From Ensifer sp. LCM 4579 (GTDB lineage: Bacteria > Pseudomonadota > Alphaproteobacteria > Rhizobiales > Rhizobiaceae): 64,000 nt of DNA. The notes under the pieces were generated by a model, which saw only the letters and a program-made list of their open reading frames with translations, was not told the DNA's origin and made no database searches. Position numbers and translations under genes: made by a program. The DNA lies in assembly GCF_001854885.1 (NCBI RefSeq), contig NZ_MDDV01000015.1, positions 42,216 through 106,215 of the forward strand. The letters run 5' to 3'. Shown one piece after another: positions 29,870-39,187 of this stretch; positions within the stretch are counted from its first letter, which is position 1, and every line of letters begins with the position of its first letter.

Positions 29870-30544
29870 ATGAATACGCAAGTGAAGATCTGTGGATTGA
29901 CGACCCCGGAGGCCGCGGAGCATGCGGTGGCTCTCGGCGCCTCGCATGCGGGCTTCATCTTCTTCCCCAGGAGCCCGCGCAACATCGAGCCCGACGATTC
30001 GGGGCGGCTGGCCGAGCGCATTCGCGGCCGCGCGAAGATCGTCGCAGTCACCGTCGACGCGGAGAACGACGACCTCGACGAAATCGTCTCCGCGCTCGAT
30101 CCGGATATCCTGCAACTTCATGGGCAGGAGAGCCCGGAGCGGGTACTGTCCGTCAAGGCGATCTACGGTCTCCCGGTGATGAAGGCCCTGTCGATCCGCG
30201 AGGCGTCCGATCTCGACCGAATCGATCCCTATCTCGGGATCGTCGATCGCTTCCTCTTCGACGCCAAGCCGCCGGCCGGGTCGGAATTGCCCGGCGGCAA
30301 TGGCGTTTCTTTCGATTGGCGGCTGCTGGAGGCGCTTGACGAAAGCGTGGATTACATGCTTTCCGGTGGGCTGAATGCAATGAATATCGGCGAGGCTTTG
30401 GCGCTGACCGGCGCCCGTGCCGTCGATATTTCCTCCGGGGTCGAGAGCGCGCCCGGTGTCAAGGATTTGAAGCTTATGGATGCGTTTTTCGATGCGGTTC
30501 GCCGCGCCGAAGCCGAACGGCCACGATCAGGGAGCAAGACGTGA
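29870..30544 (+). CDS. trpF: Phosphoribosylanthranilate isomerase
   Basis: Amadori rearrangement of N-phosphoribosylanthranilate to CdRP in tryptophan synthesis. The 224-residue TIM barrel begins [20 protein letters not shown] with the catalytic cysteine in [41 protein letters not shown] and [17 protein letters not shown]...[16 protein letters not shown] follow, including the catalytic aspartate region and the phosphate-binding loops. ATG at 29870 has AAGG at a good distance; the frame is open to 29780 without similarity. Its stop overlaps the trpB GTG by 4 bases (GTGA). trpF-trpB-trpA-accD-folC is a frequent alphaproteobacterial order. Confidence 0.95.
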   Translation: MNTQVKICGLTTPEAAEHAVALGASHAGFIFFPRSPRNIEPDDSGRLAERIRGRAKIVAVTVDAENDDLDEIVSALDPDILQLHGQESPERVLSVKAIYGLPVMKALSIREASDLDRIDPYLGIVDRFLFDAKPPAGSELPGGNGVSFDWRLLEALDESVDYMLSGGLNAMNIGEALALTGARAVDISSGVESAPGVKDLKLMDAFFDAVRRAEAERPRSGSKT

Positions 30545-31761
30545 ATCAGCCGCCTAGACCGAACTCCTTCAGAGCCGGACCCGACGAGGACGGCCGCTTC
30601 GGCATTTTCGGTGGCCGTTTCGTGGCCGAAACGCTGATGCCGCTGATCCTCGATCTCCAGGACGAATGGAACAAGGCCAAGAGCGATCCCGCCTTCAAGG
30701 CGGAGCTTGAAGAGCTCGGCGCCCACTATATCGGCCGGCCGAGCCCGCTTTATTTCGCCGAGCGGCTGACGGCCGAACTCGGTGGCGCCAAGATCTATTT
30801 CAAGCGCGAGGAACTGAACCACACCGGTTCGCACAAGATCAACAATTGCATCGGCCAGATCCTGCTTGCAAAGCGCATGGGCAAGACCCGCATCATCGCG
30901 GAGACCGGTGCGGGCCAGCATGGCGTAGCCTCCGCCACCGTCGCCGCACGCTTCGGCCTGCCCTGCGTCGTCTATATGGGCGCGACCGATGTCGAGCGGC
31001 AGGCGCCGAACGTCTTCCGCATGAAGCTCCTCGGCGCCGAGGTGAAGCCGGTGACGGCCGGCCACGGCACGCTCAAGGATGCGATGAACGAGGCGCTGCG
31101 CGACTGGGTGACGAATGTCGACAGCACATATTACCTGATCGGCACCGCCGCCGGTCCGCACCCCTATCCGGAAATGGTTCGCGACTTCCAGGCGGTCATC
31201 GGCCAGGAGGCCAAGGAGCAGATGATCAAGGCCGAAGGCCGGCTGCCCGACCTCGTAGTCGCGGCCGTTGGCGGCGGCTCGAATGCCATCGGCATTTTCC
31301 ACCCCTTCCTCGACGACGACGGCGTCCGCATCGTCGGTGTCGAAGCCGGCGGCAAGGGGCTCGGCGGCGATGAGCATTGCGCTTCGATCACGGCCGGCTC
31401 GCCGGGCGTGCTGCACGGCAACCGCACCTATCTGCTGCAGGACGGCGACGGACAGATCAAGGAGGGCCATTCGATCTCGGCGGGCCTCGACTATCCCGGG
31501 ATCGGCCCGGAGCACGCATGGCTCAACGATATCGGCCGCGTCGAATATGTGCCGATCATGGACCATGAAGCGCTCGAGGCCTTCCAGACATTGACCCGCC
31601 TCGAAGGCATCATTCCGGCGCTCGAGCCGTCGCATGCGCTTGCCGAGGTCATCAAGCGGGCGCCGAAAATGGGCAAGGACGAGATCATCCTGATGAATCT
31701 CTCCGGTCGCGGCGACAAGGACATTTTTACCGTCGGCAAACTTCTGGGTATGGGGCAATAA
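30541..31761 (+). CDS. trpB: Tryptophan synthase beta chain
   Basis: PLP enzyme joining indole and serine. The 406-residue product shows [14 protein letters not shown], the PLP lysine in [32 protein letters not shown], the phosphate-binding loop VGGGSNAIG and [24 protein letters not shown] at 30541 overlaps the trpF stop. trpA begins four bases after its stop, so the two subunits of the complex are made together. Confidence 0.97.
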   Translation: MNQPPRPNSFRAGPDEDGRFGIFGGRFVAETLMPLILDLQDEWNKAKSDPAFKAELEELGAHYIGRPSPLYFAERLTAELGGAKIYFKREELNHTGSHKINNCIGQILLAKRMGKTRIIAETGAGQHGVASATVAARFGLPCVVYMGATDVERQAPNVFRMKLLGAEVKPVTAGHGTLKDAMNEALRDWVTNVDSTYYLIGTAAGPHPYPEMVRDFQAVIGQEAKEQMIKAEGRLPDLVVAAVGGGSNAIGIFHPFLDDDGVRIVGVEAGGKGLGGDEHCASITAGSPGVLHGNRTYLLQDGDGQIKEGHSISAGLDYPGIGPEHAWLNDIGRVEYVPIMDHEALEAFQTLTRLEGIIPALEPSHALAEVIKRAPKMGKDEIILMNLSGRGDKDIFTVGKLLGMGQ

Positions 31762-31765
31762 CGAC

Positions 31766-32605
31766 ATGACCGCACGCATGGAACAGAGGTTCGCCGACGT
31801 TGCGGCCGAAGGTCGCCCGGTGCTCGTCACCTATTTCATGGGCGGCGATCCGGATTTCGAAACGTCGCTGGCGATCATGAGGGCGCTGCCGAAGGCGGGT
31901 GCCGATATCATCGAGCTCGGCGTGCCCTTTTCCGATCCGATGGCCGACGGTCCGGCAATCCAGCTCGCTGGCCAGCGTGCCCTCAAGGGCGGCCAGACGC
32001 TTGCCAAGACGCTGGAGCTTGCCCGACGCTTCCGGATGGAAGATCAGGGCACCCCGATCGTGCTGATGGGCTATTACAACCCGATCTATATTTACGGCGT
32101 CGAGCGCTTCCTCGCCGATGCAGTCGCGGCCGGGGTCGACGGGCTGATCGTCGTCGACCTGCCGCCGGAAATGGATGACGAGCTCTGCATTCCGGCGCTC
32201 GCAAAGGGCATCAGCTTCATCCGCCTGGCGACGCCGACGACCGATGATCGCCGTCTGCCCAAGGTGCTCGAGAACACCTCCGGTTTCGTCTATTACGTCT
32301 CCATGACCGGCATCACCGGCTCGGCCCTGCCCGATCCGTCGCTGATCGCCGGGGCGGTCGGACGCATCAAGTCGCACACCGATCTACCCGTCTGCGTCGG
32401 CTTTGGCGTCAAGACTGCCGAGCATGCGCGGGTGATCGGTGCATCGGCCGATGGCGTCGTTGTCGGCACGGCCATCGTCAACCAGATCGCCTCGAGCCTG
32501 ACGGAAGACGGCCATGCGACCGAAGCGACGGTGCCGGGCGTCGAGGCGCTGGTCCGGGGGCTCTCTGCGGGCGTGCGGGCGGCAAGACTCGCGGCAGCCG
32601 AATAA
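31766..32605 (+). CDS. trpA: Tryptophan synthase alpha chain
   Basis: Cleaves indole-3-glycerol phosphate to indole and glyceraldehyde 3-phosphate, passing indole to TrpB. The 279-residue TIM barrel has [43 protein letters not shown] (catalytic glutamate in ELGVPFSDP, catalytic aspartate in this family between strands 2 and 3), [36 protein letters not shown] and VCVGFGVK. Followed 49 bases later by accD. Confidence 0.97.
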   Translation: MTARMEQRFADVAAEGRPVLVTYFMGGDPDFETSLAIMRALPKAGADIIELGVPFSDPMADGPAIQLAGQRALKGGQTLAKTLELARRFRMEDQGTPIVLMGYYNPIYIYGVERFLADAVAAGVDGLIVVDLPPEMDDELCIPALAKGISFIRLATPTTDDRRLPKVLENTSGFVYYVSMTGITGSALPDPSLIAGAVGRIKSHTDLPVCVGFGVKTAEHARVIGASADGVVVGTAIVNQIASSLTEDGHATEATVPGVEALVRGLSAGVRAARLAAAE

Positions 32606-32654
32606 TCCGCCTATATTGGCGCGCAATTCGATGGACATCTTCAGGAGTCAATAA

Positions 32655-33569
32655 GTGAACTGGATCACAAGCTACGTTCGGCCGAAGATCAATTCGATGC
32701 TGGGCCGCAGGGAAGTTCCGGAAAACCTTTGGATCAAATGCCCTGATACCGGCGAGATGGTGTTCCATCGCGATCTCGAAGAGAACAAGTGGGTCATCCC
32801 GCAATCCGGCCACCACATGAAGATGCCGGCCAAGGCACGTCTGAAGGACCTGTTCGACGGCGGCATCTACGAGGCTCTGCCGCAGCCCAAGGTGGCGCAG
32901 GATCCGCTGAAGTTCCGCGATTCGAAGAAATACGTCGATCGCCTGCGCGACAGCCGTGCCAAGACCGAACTCGAAGACACGATCGTCGCCGGCCTCGGCC
33001 TCGTCCATGGCGTGAAGCTCGTCGCAGTCGTGCACGAGTTCAACTTCATCGGCGGATCGCTCGGCATGGCGGCGGGCGAAGCGATCGTCAAGGCCTTCGA
33101 ACGTGCGATCGCGGAGAAATGCCCGCTGGTCATCTTTCCGGCTTCGGGCGGCGCCCGCATGCAGGAAGGCATCCTGTCGCTGATGCAACTGCCGCGCACA
33201 ACGGTCGCCGTAAACATGCTCAAGGAAGCAGGCCTCCCCTATATAGTCGTGCTCACCAATCCGACGACCGGCGGCGTCACCGCCTCCTATGCGATGCTGG
33301 GTGACATCCATATGGCCGAGCCCGGCGCCGAAATCGGCTTTGCCGGCAAGCGGGTGATCGAGCAGACCTTGCGGGAGAAGCTGCCCGACGGCTTCCAGAC
33401 CTCCGAATATCTCCTGGAGCATGGAATGGTGGACATGGTGGTCAAGCGCCACGACCTCCCGGAGACGCTGGGGCGCGTCCTGAATATCCTGATGAAGAAA
33501 CCCGCGGAAGCCGCAAAGCGCGAAGAAGCCGCCCAGGTGTCCGTGCTGCCGCTCGCGGCGAGGGCCTGA
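32655..33569 (+). CDS. accD: Acetyl-CoA carboxylase carboxyltransferase beta subunit
   Basis: Beta half of the carboxyltransferase that moves CO2 from carboxybiotin to acetyl-CoA in fatty acid synthesis. The 304-residue product has the crotonase-like core [55 protein letters not shown] and [16 protein letters not shown]. Unusually, the N-terminal zinc ribbon has lost three of the four zinc cysteines of the E. coli protein: only C29 in [10 protein letters not shown] remains, and [11 protein letters not shown] replaces the second CxxC. GTG at 32655 follows AGGAG. It ends the trpFBA run; folC follows after a partial repeat. Confidence 0.95.
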   Translation: MNWITSYVRPKINSMLGRREVPENLWIKCPDTGEMVFHRDLEENKWVIPQSGHHMKMPAKARLKDLFDGGIYEALPQPKVAQDPLKFRDSKKYVDRLRDSRAKTELEDTIVAGLGLVHGVKLVAVVHEFNFIGGSLGMAAGEAIVKAFERAIAEKCPLVIFPASGGARMQEGILSLMQLPRTTVAVNMLKEAGLPYIVVLTNPTTGGVTASYAMLGDIHMAEPGAEIGFAGKRVIEQTLREKLPDGFQTSEYLLEHGMVDMVVKRHDLPETLGRVLNILMKKPAEAAKREEAAQVSVLPLAARA

Positions 33570-33571
33570 GC

Positions 33572-33625
33572 CGCTGTAGCACCTGAATTGCTGCATGTCT
33601 TTCTCCGAAGCAGACATGCGGTAGA
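33572..33625. repeat. RIME-like repeat, partial copy (second hairpin only)
   Basis: GCTGTAGCACCTGAATTGCT precedes an inverted repeat GCATGTCT (33593-33600) and AGACATGC (33612-33619). This matches the right-hand part of the longer repeat at 55161-55268 (CGCTGTAGCGCCTTGAAGTG followed by CTGCATGTCT/AGACATGCAG). It lies just after the accD stop and may form its 3' hairpin. Confidence 0.7.
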
Positions 33626-33706
33626 CGTGTAGGAGCGAGGCGGAGCGAACCCGCCTCGCATCTGTTTCGATCCCGCTGCAGCGGTCCCATTCTCGAGGCA
33701 AACATA

Positions 33707-35050
33707 ATGACGGCGGCTGAGGTCAGCGAAGCGGCGCAGGAGATCGAGAAGCTTCTCGCGCTTCATCCAAAGGGGTTCGACCTGTCGCTGGACAGGATCA
33801 CCCGCCTGCTCGCGTCGCTCGGAAACCCCGAGCGACGCCTGCCGCCGATCATTCACGTCGCCGGTACGAACGGCAAAGGCTCCGCCACCGCCTTTTCACG
33901 GGCGATCCTCGAGGCGGCGGGCTACAGCGTGCACGTGCACACCTCGCCGCATCTCGTCAACTGGCACGAGCGCTATCGCCTCGGAGCGAGGGGCGGAAAG
34001 GCTAGGCTCGTCAGCGATCCGGTCCTTGCCGATGCGGTACGCCGCGTTGCGGCGGCCAATGCCGGCCAGCAGGTGACCGTCTTCGAATTGTTGACGGCTG
34101 TCACCTTCCTGCTTTTCGCCGAGCATCCGGCCGATGTCGCGATCATCGAGGTGGGGCTTGGGGGCCGCTACGATGCGACGAATGTCATCGCCCGGCCGGC
34201 CTGCTCCGTCATCATGCCGATCTCGCTCGACCACCAGGCCTATCTCGGCGACCGGGTGGAACTGATCGCCGCCGAAAAGGCCGGCATCATGAAACGCGGC
34301 TGCCCCGTGGTGATCGGCCATCAGGAGGAAGACGGCGCGCGCGACGTGCTCGTCGAAACCGCCGCGCGGCTCGGCTGCCCGACGTCCGTCTACGGTCAGG
34401 ACTTCATGGCGCATGAAGAGTTCGGCAGACTGATCTACCAGGACGAGGGCGGACTTGCGGACCTGCCGTTGCCGCGCTTGCCCGGCCGGCACCAATATGC
34501 AAATGCCGCCGCGGCTATCCGCGCGGTGCGGGCCGCAGGTTTGGAGGTACCGGAGGCTGCGATCGAGAAGGGCCTCGCGAGCGTGGAATGGCCGGGCCGC
34601 CTGCAGCGCCTTGCCGGCGGCAAGCTGTCTCATCACGGACCGGCGGGAGCCGAGATCTGGATCGATGGCGGCCATAATCCTGGCGCGGGCCATGTCATTG
34701 CCGAGGCGATGGCGGGCTTCGAGGAACGTGAGCCGCGACCGTTGTTCCTGATCATCGGCATGATCAACACCAAGGATCCGGTGGGTTACTTTCAGGCCTT
34801 CCTCGATCTCGCCGAGCAGGTCTTTACCGTTCCGATCCACGGCTCCGATGCGGGGCTCGATCCCGTCGCTCTGGCTGCAGATGCGGCATCGGCGGGCTTC
34901 GAGGCCAATGCGACCTCGTCGGTTGCGGAGGCGCTCGGCCTCATTGCCGAGCTCACGCAGGAGGACCCGGTGCCGCCGCGCATCCTGATCGGCGGTTCGC
35001 TCTATCTCGTGGGTGATGTGCTCGCCGAAAACGGCACCCCGCCGCGGTGA
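33707..35050 (+). CDS. folC: Folylpolyglutamate synthase / dihydrofolate synthase
   Basis: Adds glutamate to dihydropteroate and to folates. The 447-residue Mur-ligase-type protein has the P-loop IHVAGTNGKGSATAFSRAILEAAGY, HVHTSPHLVNWHERYRL, DVAIIEVGLGGRYDATNVI, ITPISLDHQAYLG-like PISLDHQAYLGDRVELIAAEKAGIMKRG, and IWIDGGHNPGAG near the C-terminus. It is the last plus-strand gene before the convergent trxA, with a terminator between. Confidence 0.95.
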   Translation: MTAAEVSEAAQEIEKLLALHPKGFDLSLDRITRLLASLGNPERRLPPIIHVAGTNGKGSATAFSRAILEAAGYSVHVHTSPHLVNWHERYRLGARGGKARLVSDPVLADAVRRVAAANAGQQVTVFELLTAVTFLLFAEHPADVAIIEVGLGGRYDATNVIARPACSVIMPISLDHQAYLGDRVELIAAEKAGIMKRGCPVVIGHQEEDGARDVLVETAARLGCPTSVYGQDFMAHEEFGRLIYQDEGGLADLPLPRLPGRHQYANAAAAIRAVRAAGLEVPEAAIEKGLASVEWPGRLQRLAGGKLSHHGPAGAEIWIDGGHNPGAGHVIAEAMAGFEEREPRPLFLIIGMINTKDPVGYFQAFLDLAEQVFTVPIHGSDAGLDPVALAADAASAGFEANATSSVAEALGLIAELTQEDPVPPRILIGGSLYLVGDVLAENGTPPR

Positions 35051-35151
35051 GGGGGCGGGGCAACCCGGTTCAAGCGCAATGCAATGCCGAATCACCGGGG
35101 CTGTTGTCCAGCCAAGGCCAGGAGGCAGCCATAGCTCTGACTGCCGGGCAA

Positions 35152-35179
35152 GAAAAAAGCCCGGGCAGGCCGGGCCTTT
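35152..35179 (-). terminator. Rho-independent terminator of trxA
   Basis: Stem GCCCGG (35159-35164) with CCGGGC (35170-35175) and a 5-base loop; the A-tract at 35153-35158 gives a U-run on the minus strand, matching trxA. The plus-strand folC transcript meets the same hairpin followed by only CTTTC. Confidence 0.82.
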
Positions 35180-35206
35180 CAGGTTCAAATCTCTTGAACT
35201 CGCCGC

Positions 35207-35530
35207 TCAAGCGGCCGCGTTGGAAATCCAGGAGCTCAGTGCCGTCTTGGGCGCAGCGCCGACCTTGATGTCGGCAACTTCGCCGGCCTTGAATACGGCG
35301 AGCGTGGGGATCGAGCGCACGCCGTACTGGGCGGCGAGTTCCGGGTTTTCGTCGATGTTGAGCTTGGCAACCTTGACCTTGCCCGCGAGTTCGGCGGCAA
35401 TTTCCTCAAGGCTCGGCGCTATCATTTTGCACGGGCCGCACCACTCCGCCCAGAAATCCACGACGACCGGCTCAGCGGAATTCAGGACTTCTTTTTGAAA
35501 GTTGGACGCATCGACTTTTACGGTAGCCAT
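35207..35530 (-). CDS. trxA: Thioredoxin
   Basis: A 107-residue cytosolic disulfide reductant with the active site AEWCGPCKM, the FDFW-like [12 protein letters not shown] strand, the buried-aspartate region and the cis-proline in [15 protein letters not shown]. Length and motif are those of TrxA. It follows addA after 87 bases in the same direction and ends in its own terminator; the addB-addA-trxA order is common in alphaproteobacteria. Confidence 0.96.
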   Translation of the reverse strand: MATVKVDASNFQKEVLNSAEPVVVDFWAEWCGPCKMIAPSLEEIAAELAGKVKVAKLNIDENPELAAQYGVRSIPTLAVFKAGEVADIKVGAAPKTALSSWISNAAA

Positions 35531-35617
35531 CGGCTGCTCCTTGCGTTCGGAAATGGCGTTGTCCAGATGTTGTGCCTGATGTGAGGCCTCGCCACCGGAT
35601 TTTCAATAAGGTGTATC

Positions 35618-38600
35618 TCACTTTGTCGCGAGCTCTTCAAGGCTCCTGTCCAGCATCGCATCGGTCAGCACCCTGACGGCGGGGCCCTCGGTGAAGATCA
35701 GCACGGAACGAATTTGCCTGCCGGGATAGAGCGGCTTCAGGAGCTCGCGATAAATGGCGAGCTGCGTCCGGTGAACAGGGGCAATCTCCTCGAGTGTTTC
35801 CGGCACCTGGCGGTTGGTCTTGAAATCGGCGATGGTCACCGTGTCGTTGGAAACAGCCAGTCGGTCGATTCGCCCGGAGACCGCGAACTCGCGCCCGCCA
35901 AGCTTCAGCGTTCCCATGACGGAGACTTCCGCGCGGCTTTGCCCGCCGAAAAGTGCCGTGAGGTCGGGATGATCGAGCACGTCCATGACGGCGTCGATCA
36001 GCCGGCTCCGGTCCGTATCCGACCAGCGCGGCACGGACCGGCTGAGATAGCGTTCGGCCGCGGCGCGGCGTTCGGCGCCGTCGATCGCGGGCAGGACCTG
36101 CAGCAACCGGTGCAGGATCGCGCCGCGCAGCATCGACAAGTTTGGCGCACCCTTTTCGGCAAAGAGAGCCGAACCGACGATAACCTCCCCATCCGGGTCA
36201 TCGATCGCGATCCTCGTTCCGGAGGGGGTGAGCGGCCGAGGCAGCCGGCGCTGCGGCGGCAGGGGCATCGAAAGGGCGGGCGGCAGGCCGGACGCCGCCG
36301 GTCCCGACTTCGCCGGACTCGCGTCCGTCTCCTTCAGTGCCACGGGCACCTGCGTCTCGCGCCAGATATATCCGGTCCATTCCTCGCCGCCGGCACGGAA
36401 GACCGCCGGTTTGGCGCGGCCCTTCGGGTCATGGGCGAGCGTTCCCTGCACCATGGCGTGCCATGTATCGAGCGTCTGCCGCTGACCGCGATAGCCGCAG
36501 ACGACCAGGCGGTCCGCGGCACGCGTCATGCCGACATAGAGAAGGCGCCGATATTCCTCCTCGGCCAGTGTCTTCAGGCGCTCGTTATCCTCGGAGACCA
36601 GCGAATTGGATGGCGACCCAGGCGGCCGCCAGACCGGAACGCCCAACAGCGAACGATCGGCCCGCCGTCTTTCGAGAAGGCGCAGGTCCGACACCTGCTG
36701 ACGGACGAAGGCGGCGCCGCCGCCGTCGACCAGGAAAACGACAGCGGCCTCGAGGCCCTTCGCCGCATGCACGGTCATGACACGCACCTCGTCGCGCTCC
36801 TTGTCCTGCTCGCGCTTCACCGTCGGCGCCTCGATCTCGAGCGTCGAGAGGAAGGCCTGCAGGCCGGGCAGGCCGCTTCTTTCGTGGTCGAGGGCGAAGG
36901 TCAGGAACTCGTCGAGAATGTCGCTGACCTCGCTGCCGAGCCGCGCCAGAAAGGCGCGCCGGCCGCCCTCGGCGCCGAGCACGCGGGCATAGAAATCGTG
37001 CGGCGGCAGGGTGCGGGCGAGGCTCCGGAAGCCGGCGAGCCTCCTGGCGACGTCACCGAAGCGGCTGCTCTCTTCCGCCGCAAGCCGTTGCAACCGCAGC
37101 CAGAGGCTCTCGCCTTCCGCCCGGGGTGCCGCGAGCTCGAAGAGATCGTCTTCCCCAAGATTGAAGAGCGGGCTCTTGAGCAGCGCGGCAAGAGATAGGT
37201 CGTCGTCCGACAGCAACACGAATCGGCCGAGCGCTATCAGGTCCTGCACGGCGACATGGCTGTTCAGCACCAGCCGGTCGGCGCCGGCGACGGGGATGTT
37301 GCCGCGGCGCTTGAGCGCCCGCGTCAGCGCGTTGACGAAGGCATCGCGCTTGCGCACGAGCACGATGACGTCGCCCGGTCGCATGGGTCGCCGCACGCCC
37401 TTCTCGATCACCGCTTCCTTGCCGATCCAGTCCTCGAGCACCGCTGCGATCCGCCGGGCAAGGGTGTTTACCGGCGCCCGTTCCGGCGTCGCATCGAAGG
37501 GCGCGGTCCACTCGTCTTCGGATGCGGTCGGCTCCGGTGCAATCACATCCCAGATGTCGACGGCGCCAGGTTGGCCGATCCGGTTGGAGGCGTGCACGAC
37601 CGCTTCGTTTCGGGCACTGAGACCTTTCGCATTGGCCGGATTGGCAAAGACCGTATCGACTGCCGACAGCACGTCTACCGTCGAGCGGAAGGAAAGCTGC
37701 AGGCGGATTGGGCTGAAATGCCGGTTTGCGGCGCGCACGCGCCGCTCGGTGAGGAGGCTCTCCTTTGAGAAGCGCTCCGGCCGCGCCCCTTGGAAGGAAT
37801 AGATCGACTGCTTCTCGTCGCCCACGGCGAAGATCGTCCTGTCGTCGGCGCGCGCCGTCTCGCCGGCGAAGAAATCGGCCGCGAGCGCCTGGATGATCGT
37901 CCATTGCGCCGGGCTCGTATCCTGCGCTTCGTCGACAAGGATGTGGTCGATACCCTGGTCGAGCTTGTAATGCACCCAGGCACCGACGTCGCTGCGGGAA
38001 AGCAGCGCCGCCGTGCGGTTGATCAGGTCCTCGAAGTCGAGCTGGCTGCGTGCCTTCTTGATCTCCTCATAGTCGCGGTCGAGTCTTTCGGCGAGGATGA
38101 GAGCGGCGTGCGTCGCCTCGCACATCCGCACGATGCTCACCCGGTCGGCACAGGCCGCGATGTGATTGCGCGCCTCCTCGATCAATGGGGCAAGATGCGG
38201 CGCTTGTCCAAGCATCGCCTTGTTGAAGAAGGTGGAATCCGCCTTGGGCTTGCCGCCGCCGTTGAAGAACAGTTTGAGCAGGCGGGCGAAGCACTCTTCC
38301 GCATCATCGAGCCCGCAAATGGCCTTCAGCCCTTCGGCGATCTCGACGGCCTTGACGCCGCCATGCTCGAGCGCCAGCGCGACATACTGATCGAGTGCCG
38401 CGCCGTTGAGGCCGGCGAGCGGCCAGACTTTGGCCATGACGCTCGTGGACGTCTCGCCTGGCGCAACCCCGAGGGCGCTGCGAAGAGCCGCTTCAATTCC
38501 GCCCTCATCGGAAGCGCGGTCGAGAAAGCCGCGGATCTGCGTGCGATTGGCAATGATCGCCTCGAGCAGCTTCTCAAGACCGGTATCGTCGGCAAGGTCG

Positions 38601-39187
38601 AGCGCGGTGGCGAAGGCCGCCGCAAGCGCCGCCTCGCCCGGTCTGGCGGTGGCCGTCAGAAGCGCGCGCCGCGCATCGGCAAGCAGGACCGTGGCGGCGC
38701 GCTCGTCGAGCACGGAAAAGTGCCCCGCGACGTTTGCCTCCAGCGGGAACTGGTGCAGCAGCGCCTCGCAGAACGCGTGGATCGTCTGGATCTTCAGGCC
38801 GCCGGGCGTTTCCAATGCCTTGGCGAAGAGCCGCCGCGCCTCCTGCATTTTTGCGAGCGTCGGCCGCGTTCCCTCGATCGCCGCGATCCGCTGTTCCAGC
38901 GTTGCGTCGTCGAGCGTCGCCCATTCGGCAAGCCGCTCGAAGATGCGATTCGACATTTCGGAAGCCGCCGCTTTCGTATAGGTGAGGCAGAGAATGGCGG
39001 AAGGCCGGCAGCCGGCAAGCAGGAGCCTGATGACGCGCTGCGTCAGGACATGCGTTTTGCCTGAACCGGCATTTGCGGACACCCAGGCCGAGCGGACCGG
39101 GTCCGAGGCGAGCGCCTGCTGTCCGGTCGTCCAGTCGATCCACGCTTTGGGCGTCCCGTCCGCGGGTCCGAAACGGTCACTCCTCAT
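35618..39187 (-). CDS. addA: Double-strand break repair helicase-nuclease AddA
   Basis: The 1189-residue subunit of the AddAB complex (RecBCD counterpart) that resects broken ends for RecA. UvrD-type helicase motifs are visible: Walker A SANAGSGKTHVLTQRVIRLLLAG, AILCLTYTKAAASEM, HAFCEALLHQFPLEANV, the DEXX-box HILVDEAQDTSPAQW, VGDEKQSIYSFQGARP, VMTVHAAKGLEAAVVF and LYVGMTRAADRLVV. The C-terminal PD-(D/E)XK nuclease has TIADFKTNRQVPE. Its start lies inside addB's 3' end (11-base overlap), so both subunits are made from one message. Confidence 0.95.
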   Translation of the reverse strand: MRSDRFGPADGTPKAWIDWTTGQQALASDPVRSAWVSANAGSGKTHVLTQRVIRLLLAGCRPSAILCLTYTKAAASEMSNRIFERLAEWATLDDATLEQRIAAIEGTRPTLAKMQEARRLFAKALETPGGLKIQTIHAFCEALLHQFPLEANVAGHFSVLDERAATVLLADARRALLTATARPGEAALAAAFATALDLADDTGLEKLLEAIIANRTQIRGFLDRASDEGGIEAALRSALGVAPGETSTSVMAKVWPLAGLNGAALDQYVALALEHGGVKAVEIAEGLKAICGLDDAEECFARLLKLFFNGGGKPKADSTFFNKAMLGQAPHLAPLIEEARNHIAACADRVSIVRMCEATHAALILAERLDRDYEEIKKARSQLDFEDLINRTAALLSRSDVGAWVHYKLDQGIDHILVDEAQDTSPAQWTIIQALAADFFAGETARADDRTIFAVGDEKQSIYSFQGARPERFSKESLLTERRVRAANRHFSPIRLQLSFRSTVDVLSAVDTVFANPANAKGLSARNEAVVHASNRIGQPGAVDIWDVIAPEPTASEDEWTAPFDATPERAPVNTLARRIAAVLEDWIGKEAVIEKGVRRPMRPGDVIVLVRKRDAFVNALTRALKRRGNIPVAGADRLVLNSHVAVQDLIALGRFVLLSDDDLSLAALLKSPLFNLGEDDLFELAAPRAEGESLWLRLQRLAAEESSRFGDVARRLAGFRSLARTLPPHDFYARVLGAEGGRRAFLARLGSEVSDILDEFLTFALDHERSGLPGLQAFLSTLEIEAPTVKREQDKERDEVRVMTVHAAKGLEAAVVFLVDGGGAAFVRQQVSDLRLLERRRADRSLLGVPVWRPPGSPSNSLVSEDNERLKTLAEEEYRRLLYVGMTRAADRLVVCGYRGQRQTLDTWHAMVQGTLAHDPKGRAKPAVFRAGGEEWTGYIWRETQVPVALKETDASPAKSGPAASGLPPALSMPLPPQRRLPRPLTPSGTRIAIDDPDGEVIVGSALFAEKGAPNLSMLRGAILHRLLQVLPAIDGAERRAAAERYLSRSVPRWSDTDRSRLIDAVMDVLDHPDLTALFGGQSRAEVSVMGTLKLGGREFAVSGRIDRLAVSNDTVTIADFKTNRQVPETLEEIAPVHRTQLAIYRELLKPLYPGRQIRSVLIFTEGPAVRVLTDAMLDRSLEELATK

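Noticed and set aside
33929..33942. GTGCACGTGCAC palindrome considered as a ParB-like site
   Set aside because: Inside folC coding sequence and lacks the TTTCACGTGAAA flanks.
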